14,919 nucleotides of DNA from Pseudozyma flocculosa PF-1. Lineage: Eukaryota; Basidiomycota; Ustilaginomycetes; Ustilaginales; Ustilaginaceae. Position numbers and translations under genes: made by a program. Shown one piece after another: positions 1-7,725 of this stretch. The DNA is taken from NCBI RefSeq assembly GCF_000417875.1, contig NW_006920875.1:945210-960128 (forward strand), given 5' to 3'. Under the pieces are notes generated by a model. That model did not search any database and was not told where the DNA came from. It saw only the letters and a list, made by a program, of their open reading frames with translations. Each line of letters begins with the position of its first letter. Position 1 is the stretch's first letter.

Positions 1-1690
1 GCCTTGCCAGCCCGCTCAGGCTGCGCCGACGCGCCGACCCCAAGGCTCTGTACCCGAGCCTGCCCTCGGGCAACTACCTCGACACGTCCCTCTGGCCGGC
101 GGGCAACTTCACCACCGAGACATTCCAGTCGTTTGCGCCCTACGCCTCGGCCGCTGCCGGTGCGGCGGCGGCGGGCTACACCAAGGCCTACACGGGCCTG
201 CGGAGCATGCGCGGCGACATGCCGGGAGTGCTGCGGATCAGCACCTACGCCACCTACGACGCGGCCGCCCTGGGCGCAAAGTGCGACGCCATGGCCAACT
301 GCGCCGGCTTTGGCATCTGGTACGAGCGCACGCCCAGCGTGGCGCCTACGCCCGCCAACCCCAACCCGCAGCCGGCGGTGTGGGTCAAGGTGCTCTTCTA
401 CGCCTACCCGCTCTCGCCCGCCGAGGCGACCAACGACGGCCAGTGGTCGCAGAGGTTTTGGCGCTCGCACGCCGGCGTGGCCTTTTTCAACCGCGACCGA
501 CTCGCCCTCAAGAGCGTGCCCGGCTTCAGTGGGCCGACGATCCTCGCGGGCAAGATCGACGTGGGCGACGCCGAGACGGCCGACAACGGCGGCGTGTCGC
601 CGCTCATGGTGACGGGCGATCCGATCAACGGCATCCCGGACCCGACGGTGTGCAAGACGCTGTGCGAGGGGTATACGGCCAGCTCCGACTACGTTGCCGA
701 CGTCAAGTCCAGCTGCAACATGTTCAACATCTTTCTGCTGGCCACCAACGGCCAGGCCACGGGCTACCAGTGCCAGTACTACTCTCGCAGCTACGGCGCC
801 GACAAGGCGACCTATACGGGCGGCACCGACTCCAGGGGGCGCAAGGTGAGCATCATCGGCAGCTGGTCGTACGCCGCCGACCCGCAGCTGGTGCCCTACG
901 TGCGCAAGGAGACACCACCGCCACCGCCGCCGACGCCGCCCGCGGCCACGGAGCTGCGCGACTGCGGGCGCAAGCGCATCGACAAGACGGCCGGGCCGTG
1001 CGCCCAGACCCAGGACTGGGCCGTCGACTTTAGCGACGACGACGATACGACGGGCTACATGGAAAAGTGGGAGTACGACCCCAGGCCCCATCCGACCGGA
1101 GGTGAGTACGAGGCGGCCGACGGCTGGCGCGGATCCTCGCGAAGGGGCGCGCTGACCGGCTGGCCGGCTGACCGGCCTCGCCTGCTCTGCTCCTTTTCCC
1201 ACTGCTCCCCTTGTGTCCATCCCCACTGCGCTACGCTATGCTACCCTGCGTCGTCGCGCACTGCGCCGCAGCATGGGAGGCGGGCACGTTCAACGGCTGG
1301 ATCACGATCAACGGCCCTGCGTTTGGCGGGTGCGAGCAGGTGGCGGGCACGTTTGACGCGGGCATCGACCGATCCTACCCGCCGCCACCGCTCGACGGCG
1401 CGCCGCACGTCCTATCGTGCCGGGCGGGCACCTACCTCTTGTCGGCGGGAAGCTACAGCTACCGCCCCGTGGGCTTCAGCGCCGACCTTCTCTCCGCCGA
1501 CTTCCTGCAGGACGGCCGCATCCGCGCCTGGACCCACGACGGCGACGTGTCCGTCTTTGACGTCCGCCGCGGCCGCGATGTCGCCTTCCCGTCGGACTGG
1601 CGCCGCGTCTATGGCTTCCAGCTGCTCACCGATATGACTTTTACCAACTTCAAGAACCGGAGGTATTTCAACGACTGGTCTGCAGAGTAG
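1..1690 (+). CDS. Probable secreted Cys-rich protein with two PAN/apple-like modules (5' partial)
   Basis: The reading frame is open from base 3 to 1101, then an intron (1102-1271) joins it to 1272-1690 (TAG at 1688-1690); 505 residues are visible. The first visible residues hold a basic RLRRRADP stretch, as seen where Kex2 cuts just after a signal peptide, so probably only a short N-terminus is missing. Two Cys modules follow: C94/C100, ending in a WVKVLFYAYP strand, and C217/C221/C238/C257 with SCNMFNIFLL and YQCQYYSRSY, then an SIIGSWSY strand. This CxxFNxY...QYCxxY layout resembles a widespread family of fungal secreted proteins of unknown function (fruit-body-specific-protein-like). A Pro-rich spacer (about residue 302) leads to a C-terminal domain of about 185 residues with four Cys that I do not recognise. 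Coding status is sure; the family call is from memory of the pattern; the role is unknown. Confidence 0.72.
1102..1271 (+). other. Intron in the PAN-like gene
   Basis: The donor GTGAGT is at 1102 and the acceptor GCCGCAG ends at 1271 (170 nt, phase 1). Candidate branch sites CTGAC lie at 1152-1156 and 1168-1172. There is no AG between the second of these and the acceptor. Splicing joins GGA-G to CA-TGG and keeps the downstream frame open to the stop codon, whereas reading through would leave the downstream frame. Confidence 0.8.
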
Positions 1691-1702
1691 CTAGCGAGCT
1701 AC
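1687..1702 (+). repeat. Small perfect inverted repeat over the stop codon
   Basis: The arms GTAGCT (1687-1692) and AGCTAC (1697-1702) flank a 4-nt loop and cover the TAG stop of the PAN-like gene. This is seen directly. A role in 3'-end formation is possible but nothing supports it beyond position. Confidence 0.35.
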
Positions 1703-2428
1703 GGTGGCTAGCTGGGTGGGCCGTTGTGGCAGGGGAGGAGAGAGTGGGAGCGGGAGCGGGGAGGATGGTGGTGGATGAGGGCGAGGGCCGGGATGAGGCA
1801 CGTCGAGAGCCAAGCGGACGGCGGCGGCGAGTTGAATCCGAAAGCGGCAGTGGCCGCCCATTTCTTTCTTCTTGCGAATTGACGGATTCCTCAATGCCAA
1901 GTGAAGCCGGATTCTATGTGCATTTCCCCTGACTTGTTCGATTTGGTGGCGCCCGGGCTGACTAGCTGGCCGGCTGGGATCCTGGACCCCTTCTTCGGGC
2001 TGGCTGTCCGCATCTGGGCATCCATTTCCCGACCTGCCATTCTTCTGAGCTCGCTGGCGGCTCGACGCACCGCACGAGCCAAGCCAACCGACGTTCCGCG
2101 CCGCGCCTTGCCTTTCTGTTTCTTCCGCTCCTCTTCCTCTCTCCCAGCTGTCCTAGCCTGCCCTTTGTCCACGACGTCGGCTCTAGCTTTCCCCTTCCTC
2201 TTCGTTTTCTTCCAAGCCCTATCTGTCGCTCGTTTTCCTGTCGACCTCCCAGCGCCCTCCCGGCGACGACGACGACGACCACCACCACCACAACCACTGC
2301 CGCTTTGCTCAATCTCATCCACATTCAGACTTTGCCCCCACTCCCTCAACGCAACGCCCTTGCAACCCTAGCCTGGAGCCGGTCTCTGTTCCCATCTCTG
2401 TCACTCCTCCCCCTCCTCGCCGCCCGCC
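1703..2428 (+). promoter_or_regulatory. Intergenic region and pyrimidine-rich leader of STE24
   Basis: No gene is supported here. The first part (to about 1930) is the 3' flank of the upstream gene. From about 1930 to the STE24 start there is no ATG at all in roughly 500 nt, and from about 2100 the sequence becomes strongly C/T-rich with TTTCTGTTTCTTCC-like runs, then a GAC/CCA trinucleotide run at 2264-2294. This fits a TATA-less promoter plus a long scanned leader. No clear TATA box was found. Confidence 0.45.
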
Positions 2429-4084
2429 ATGCTGTCCGCTTTGCAGGCCCACATCTCGACGCTCCAGCAGGCGCTCGACACGCCCTCGATCCCGTGGAAG
2501 CCCCTCACCCTCTACCTCCTCTGGGGCGTCTACCTCTTCGAGACCTACCTCTCCCTGCGCCAGTACCGCCTCTACAGCCGCACCACGCCGCCCGCCGCGC
2601 TTGCGCAGCACGTCGACCTCGACACCTTCCGCAAGTCGCAGGCGTACGGCAGGGACAAGGCGCGCTTCGGCTTCCTCTCGGGCGCCATCAGCCAGCTCAT
2701 CAGCGTCGCCATCGTCCACTACGACATCTACGCCGCCGCCTGGTCCACGGCGGGCCAGTGGCTCCGCGTCGCCGGCCTGCCCGACCGCGAGATCCCGCGC
2801 AGCATCGTCTGGATGGTCGTCATGTTCATCCTCCGCGAGATCCCCGCCATCCCCCTCACCCTCTACCGCAACTTTGTCATCGAGGAGCGCCACGGATTCA
2901 ACAAGATGACGCTCGCCACCTTTGTCTCGGACACGCTCAAGGAGTGGATGCTCGGCTTCGTCATCGGCGCGCCCCTCATGGCCGGCCTGCTGTGGATCAT
3001 CCGCTGGTCGGGCGACGCCTTTGTCACCTACGTCGTCGCGTTCCTGTTTAGCTTCCAGATCGTCGCCATGGTCCTCTACCCGACCCTGATCCAGCCGCTG
3101 TTCAACAAGCTCACCCCGCTCCCCGAGGGCATGCTGCGCGACCGCGTCGTCGCCCTCGCCACGGCGCTCCGCTTCCCGCTCAAGCACCTCTACCAGATCG
3201 ACGGCAGCAAGCGCTCCTCGCACTCCAACGCCTACTTTTTCGGCGTCGTGCCCGGCGGCAACAAGCACATTGTCATCTTCGACACCCTCATCGAGAAGTC
3301 GACGCCCGACGAGATCGAGGCGGTGCTCGCCCACGAGCTCGGCCACTGGGCCCACAGCGACCCCACCAAGCTCCTCGTCCTCGGACAGGCCCAGATCATT
3401 CTCACCATGTCGCTCTTCACCCTGTTCATCAACAACGTCTCGCTCTTCCGCGCCTTTGGCTTCGACGTCGCGCCAACCGCCGCTGCCGGCGGCCTCCTCT
3501 CGAAGCTCGCGCCGTCGTCGGCGTCGGCGTCGATGTCGTACCTGCCCATCGTCATCGGCCTCGAGCTGTTCCAGCTGATTCTCAACCCGAGCGACGCGCT
3601 CCTCAAGTTTGGCATGAACTCGGCCATCCGCCGCATGGAGTACGCCGCCGACGCCTTCGCCGCCGGCCTGACCCGCCCCGGGCCCACCGAGGCCGAGCAG
3701 CGGGCAGCGCAAAAGTGGCAGGACGACAACGGCGGCCAAAAGGCCGAGCGCGAGGGCGAGCGCGACGAGTACACGGCGCTCCTCAAGCGCGCCCTCGTCA
3801 AGCTCCACGTCAACAAGTGGGTATCTCGATGGTGGCGAACAAGCTCGAGGTCGAGCTCGCTCTCATCGACTCGGGGTGAACCATGCATCCGTGGCTGACC
3901 GTCCCTCCCCTTATCCCCCGCTCGTTGCACGCTCTCTTTTCCCGGCCGCCGTCCTTGCCCTCGTCGCGTGCGCAGCCTGTCGTCGTTCCACCACGACCCC
4001 ATCTTTTCGGCGTACCATTACTCGCACCCTACGCTGGGCGAGCGTCTTTCCGCGCTCGAGGCAATCGAGGCCAAGAAGCAGTAG
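2429..4084 (+). CDS. STE24: CAAX prenyl protease Ste24 (zinc metalloprotease, M48 family)
   Basis: Two exons, 2429-3816 and 3976-4084, give 498 residues. Ste24 proteins sit in the ER and inner nuclear membrane and remove the last three residues of farnesylated CAAX proteins; in yeasts they also make the first N-terminal cut of a-factor pheromone. Seen here: about seven hydrophobic segments, the SKRSSHSNAYFFGV motif before the active site, the zinc motif HELGH at residues 302-306 followed by WAHSDPTK, the third ligand Glu404 in RRMEYAADAFA, and the family C-terminal signature DPIFSAYHYSHPTLGERL, which appears only after splicing. The start is the first ATG after a long ATG-free leader. The protein is longer than the yeast enzyme (about 450 aa) because of an Ala/Ser-rich loop and a charged insert at about 415-447. 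The C-terminus (AKKQ) is not a canonical KKxx ER signal. Identity is near certain; a role in mating pheromone maturation is inferred from the family. Confidence 0.96.
3817..3975 (+). other. Intron in STE24
   Basis: The donor GTGGGT at 3817 and the acceptor GCGCAG ending at 3975 (159 nt, phase 2) join HVN to NLSSFHHD, restoring the conserved Ste24 C-terminus. The alternative donor at 3821 (GTATCT) would shift the frame. The branch CTGAC is at 3895-3899, 77 nt from the acceptor, with no AG between. If unspliced, the protein ends at a stop at 3896-3898 and loses the C-terminal signature. Confidence 0.93.
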
Positions 4085-4304
4085 CACCGGCGGCAGCAAA
4101 GAGTACGTATCACCGGTAGCGATGTGACGCGCGCATCCCGGGCAGCTTCGCTCGCCTTAGGAGATGCAGAGTCGGGGGACCCCCTGCCTCTGGGGCCATT
4201 GTCGTCGCTGCGCCACTTTGCCACCCACAGACAATACGATATCGAGGCATTGTCCTTGCAAGATGGCCGATGGGATGGACGATTCGATTGGATCGAGTTG
4301 AGGT

Positions 4305-4316
4305 GGGGGGGGGGGG
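4305..4316 (+). repeat. Homopolymer of 12 G
   Basis: Twelve consecutive G residues lie in the non-coding region after STE24. It is likely to be length-variable and is also a place where sequencing or assembly may be wrong. Confidence 0.9.
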
Positions 4317-4576
4317 CAATGCGCGCCGTGCGGCTACCATCCTCGAGCGATAGCGTAGCGTCGCCCCGCCGCGAGCCGGGGAGCGTGTGTGTGGGCGCGA
4401 CAATGCCTCGCTGGCCGCTCCGGTCCCGACACGACGCTGGCGGTCCGTGCTGAGTCGCCGCCGCCGTCGCCGTCGCCGTCGCCGCCCGCGGTGGTTACAG
4501 TAGATCTCGTCCGGGGGTGCCGCAGATCTCGGCACGCTGGCAGGTCAGGCTGGGGTGGGTCGGCGTAATACATAGC

Positions 4577-4595
4577 ATGTACAGTACTAGTACAT
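4577..4595. repeat. Inverted repeat ATGTAC-N7-GTACAT
   Basis: The arms 4577-4582 and 4590-4595 are perfect inverse copies with a 7-nt spacer that itself contains AGTACT. It forms an AT-richer island in GC-rich surroundings, so it could be a site for a dimeric DNA-binding protein. No known binding consensus is claimed. Confidence 0.5.
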
Positions 4596-4754
4596 CGACA
4601 GCCGCGGCGGCGGGACTCCCTTGCCTTGCGTGCCTGGCTGGCTGGCTGTTGTCGCGCCGCGCCGAAATGCAAACGGGCCGGCGGGTGTCGCCATCCCTCT
4701 CCTCTCCCACCTCCCCTCCTCTCGATTCTCGGGGCTGACAGACGACGCCGCTGC

Positions 4755-4772
4755 GGGCGTACGTGCACGCCC
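4755..4772. repeat. Inverted repeat GGGCGT-N6-ACGCCC
   Basis: The six-base arms at 4755-4760 and 4767-4772 are perfect inverse copies around ACGTGC. This is seen directly; function is unknown. Confidence 0.45.
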
Positions 4773-4830
4773 TTCCGACGCCGCTGCTACAACTGCTGCT
4801 GCTGCTCAATCTCGTCGACCGGCGCGGGTG

Positions 4831-4840
4831 TACATATGTA
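4831..4840. repeat. Perfect 10-bp palindrome TACATATGTA
   Basis: The ten bases equal their own reverse complement. It lies 70 bp downstream of another palindrome in the same upstream region and shares the TACAT half-site with the one at 4577-4595. Confidence 0.5.
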
Positions 4841-4855
4841 GGTGCGCTGGCTGTC

Positions 4856-4892
4856 CGTCCCGTCCGGCCCCGTCCCGTCCGGCCCCGTCCCG
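4856..4892 (+). repeat. Tandem 15-nt repeat, 2.5 copies
   Basis: CGTCCCGTCCGGCCC occurs at 4856-4870 and 4871-4885, followed by a half copy. The copies are identical, which suggests recent slippage. Confidence 0.85.
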
Positions 4893-5039
4893 CCACGGCC
4901 ACGGTGCGAATTGGGCTCCCCTTCCGCAATTGAGCGGGCGCGCGGGCGAACTGGTGGGGCCAGGTCCGCAGTCGGGGCGTGGTCGTGACCCTCATTTCGT
5001 ACCGCCCTCTACCAGCCTAGCCGAGGCCTGGACTGGCCA

Positions 5040-5054
5040 GGGTGGGTGGGTGGG
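5040..5054 (+). other. Predicted G-quadruplex, GGGTGGGTGGGTGGG
   Basis: Four GGG tracts are separated by single T residues, the loop arrangement known to give very stable parallel quadruplexes. It lies about 280 bp upstream of the TATA box of the transcription factor gene and directly before a pentamer array. Formation in the cell is inferred. Confidence 0.75.
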
Positions 5055-5070
5055 TCGGACGTTCACCACG

Positions 5071-5130
5071 GCCTAGCCTAGCCTAGCCTAGCCTGGCCTA
5101 GCCTGGCCTAGCCTGGCCCACCCTGGCCTC
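5071..5130 (+). repeat. Pentamer array (GCCTA/GCCTG), about 12 units
   Basis: Units of GCCTA and GCCTG alternate irregularly and end in the degenerate units GCCCA, CCCTG and GCCTC. The right half reads GCCTGGCC, related to the GGCCA array between the convergent genes at 13316-13340. It is a microsatellite by structure. Confidence 0.9.
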
Positions 5131-5331
5131 TGCTACCAAACAAGCCGCGCCGCTTTGCGCAACAAGGCAGGGCTAGGGCGAGGAAACCAGCAACGAGACA
5201 ATACACGAGGCTGGCCGATGGCTGAGGGCTGACGGCTGACCCTCATTGCCGCCCTGCTCTGCTCTGTCCCCGCCCACATCCGCACCCGCTGTGGCACCTA
5301 CCTCCTTTTGGCCTGATTGCGCCCGCCTGAC

Positions 5332-5338
5332 TATAAAG
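5332..5338 (+). promoter_or_regulatory. TATA box (TATAAAG) of the transcription factor gene
   Basis: TATAAAG stands in otherwise GC-rich sequence, 680 bp before the first in-frame ATG. All sequence from here to 6011 lacks ATG, which fits transcription starting a few tens of bases downstream and ribosomes scanning a long leader. The start point itself cannot be seen. Confidence 0.55.
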
Positions 5339-5721
5339 GCCAGCACAGAGAGACGGCGCCCAAGGGGGGGACCAAGGCGGGCGTGGTTGGCCAACTGAAG
5401 CCCATCGTTTGCCTCCCTCCCCACCACCACCAGCAGCAGCAGCAGCACCGCCACCACCGCCGCAAGTCGTCTCGGGGACGGCCCATTCCCTAGCCTCGAA
5501 CTCAGGCTGGATCAGACACGCCCAACGTACGCCGTCTGTTGTCGTCTTCTGCCTCTAGCTCTGACAGCGAACCGACCCGCCGGCTAGCCCATCCCACCCG
5601 GTGTCTGGACCCCCCACCCATCGTCGCCACACCCCCTCCCCGCCTCCCTTCTCTTGCTTGATCTTGTTCCTACCCACCGCCGCTTGCTTTGCGGCCACCA
5701 CCACCAACCACCCCTCCCCAC

Positions 5722-5806
5722 CGTCGCCACCACCTGCGTCGCCACCACCTGCGTCGCCACCACCTGCGTCGCCACCACCTGCGTCGCCACCACCTGCGTC
5801 GCCACC
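5722..5806 (+). repeat. 15-nt tandem repeat, five full copies plus a partial
   Basis: CGTCGCCACCACCTG is repeated exactly at 5722, 5737, 5752, 5767 and 5782, with ten bases of a sixth copy at 5797. In the gene's frame it would read as Pro/Ala/Ser repeats (SPPPA), but no ATG precedes it. Exact copies indicate recent expansion or conversion. Confidence 0.92.
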
Positions 5807-5984
5807 CGAATCCGCACCTCGCACCTACGTCGTCAGAACCAATCTCGCCGCCCACACAAGCTTCCCGTACCACCTTGAGCCTGACCTACTGCCTACCGCA
5901 CCGCTCCCTCCCCTCTTGATCCACAGCCGGCCTCGTTCGCACATCAGCCCTTGCCGGCGCAACGTGGCCGACAGGCGGACGGTC

Positions 5985-6004
5985 AGGCAGGCAGGCAGGC
6001 AGGC
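5985..6004 (+). repeat. (AGGC)5 tetramer run just before the start codon
   Basis: Five AGGC units end 7 nt before the ATG at 6012. The start context is GCAAGGATGC with A at -3, a favourable scanning context. Confidence 0.8.
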
Positions 6005-6011
6005 AGCAAGG

Positions 6012-7683
6012 ATGCCGCGGCCAAAGAGGATCGACAGCTTCTACGCCGACGCCGGCCCCAGCGGCGCACTGGGACTGCAGGGCATCCTGGCGATGCCCAT
6101 CGACGGCCATGACGATGAGGACCAAGCCATGATGCCCTTTGGGACCGCACCGGGCGATGCTATGGCGGCGCGGCGGCACCACTGCCCCGAACCAGGCTGC
6201 CACGCCGCGTTCGTCAAGCGGGCCCATTTGCGTCGCCACCAGGTGACGCACACGACCCGCCGCGACTATGCCTGCCGCGTCTGCGGCGCCCTCTTTTCCC
6301 GCATCGACTCGCTCCAGCGCCACAGCAAACGCAAACACCCGCACTGGAACCCCACCGAAGCGAACAGCCTCGTCCACACCGTGCCCAGCGACGCCATCGA
6401 CGGCCATCCCGTTGCTTCTGCTTCTGCTTCTGCTGCTGCTGCGGTTGGCGGTTCAGGGACGGCGATGCGGCCAGAGGGCGCCCACAGCGGAGCAGAGGGC
6501 ATCCACGCTCGAGCGGGAAGCGAGTCGTCGCCGGGCTCAAGCAGTCAGTGGCTCACCACGCCCTCGACGCCGTCGACGTCGACCATCCTGTGGCACCAGC
6601 CCGACCAGCCCGACCACCCCGACTTGTCGCCTCTCTCCCGACCCTCGCCGGCCCTCTCTGCCAACGGCGCCAACGAGCATCGCCAGTCGGCGGCCATCGA
6701 CGCCTGGCAGGCTTCCATCGAGCTTGGCAAGCGGCCGCAGCAGCAGCACCAGGAGCCGCACTACCAGCAACGACAGCAGAGACACCACCACCACCACCCA
6801 CAGCAGCAACAGCAGCACCACCAACAGCAGCATCAGCAACGGCCGCAAATTGTTCCATCAGCGGGCCACGGCTCTCCGTCATACGCCTCGCAGCATCGTC
6901 AGCTGCCCCAGGTGCCACCTTGGTCCTCACCCCAGCGTGCCAGCGAGCCGGACCGCGCTCCCTCGCCGCAGACCTTGTACGCTGCAGCGTTCTCGCAGGT
7001 GAGCCTGCCGTGGCGAGTGACGTGCTGCCGTCCAGACCTGAAGCTCATGACTGACTGCATCCTTCGCTCTGCCTGCCTTCCTGCCTGTTTGTCTGTCTGC
7101 TGCCCCTTAGCCGCACACCCGGACCTCGACCCACCCGTCAAGTCATGGTCGCCCCACGCAGCGGATGCACCCGGCTGGGCTGGGTCGGGGAAGGCAGCAG
7201 CCCTACCCGACCGCAAACAGCGCGCAGAGGCGTGGAAGGTCCAGGGACGCAGATCTGCAGGCGCACCGGCCCGTCAAAGCTGCCATCGACATCGATCGGC
7301 CAGCGGAGGGCACCCTCTTGCGACCGGGTCAGTTTGACCACTACCACCACCACCACCACTACCGCGAGCAGGGCGATACTTCCAGCTCCCACGGCGGTCC
7401 ACGCATCGGCTATGCAGTCATGGCTCCGCCTCCTCCCTCAACGGCGCCTCGTCCGGCGCAGCAGCCACAGACTCAGTTCCAGACTTTGTTGTCGTTGTCG
7501 TCGTCATCACCGCCACCGTCGCCTTCTCCGCCATCGAATCCAGCGTCTCAGGGACGCACGCACTTCTCTTCCGCCGCGACAGAACTCGATCGAATCCTGC
7601 TTCCAGACATCATCGATGGGAGGATGCCGGTGCAGCAGCAGCAGCAGCACCCCCACCACCAGCAACACCAGTTACACCACCAT

Positions 7684-7725
<42 letters not shown>

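Larger units (their letters stand above)
4085..5330. promoter_or_regulatory. Long non-coding region upstream of the transcription factor gene
   Basis: I find no convincing gene in this stretch: the open frames are short, Arg/Pro-rich and without recognisable motifs. It holds a 12-G run (4305-4316), three palindromic sites (4577-4595, 4755-4772, 4831-4840), a 15-nt tandem duplication (4856-4885), a G-quadruplex motif (5040-5054) and a pentamer array (5071-5130). This concentration of structured sequence upstream of the TATA box at 5332 suggests a complex promoter or upstream control region for the transcription factor gene. That role is inference. Confidence 0.4.
5365..6011 (+). promoter_or_regulatory. 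Probable long ATG-free 5' leader
   Basis: About 650 nt of C-rich sequence contain no ATG in any frame, although roughly six would be expected at this composition (my estimate). The leader includes CAG and CCA runs near 5422-5460, a 15-nt tandem array at 5722-5806 and an AGGC run ending 8 nt before the start codon. The frame used by the gene is open upstream to 5601 but has no ATG there, so an extended protein is not favoured unless a non-ATG start is used. Confidence 0.5.

Noticed and set aside
2315..3808. 497-codon open frame on the minus strand, opposite STE24
   Set aside because: It lies in codon register against a strongly GC3-biased real gene, which removes stop codons from the opposite strand. 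The product is Arg/Glu/Gly/Val-rich with no motif, while the plus strand encodes an unmistakable Ste24.
3821..3826. Alternative STE24 donor GTATCT at 3821
   Set aside because: It would put the second exon out of the frame that encodes the conserved HHDPIFSAYHYSHPTL ending; the donor at 3817 restores it.
4110..4995. Overlapping minus-strand frames of 141-166 codons between STE24 and the transcription factor
   Set aside because: They are Arg/Ser/Pro/Gly-rich, overlap each other in different frames, run through microsatellite sequence and show no conserved motif. I treat the region as non-coding.
5722..5806. CRISPR-like repeat
   Set aside because: The 15-nt units are directly adjacent with no spacers, and the sequence is eukaryotic. 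It is a simple tandem repeat.
5601..6011. N-terminal extension of the transcription factor back to 5601
   Set aside because: The frame is open but contains no ATG; it would need a GTG or other non-ATG start. The first ATG after the TATA box is at 6012 in a good context.
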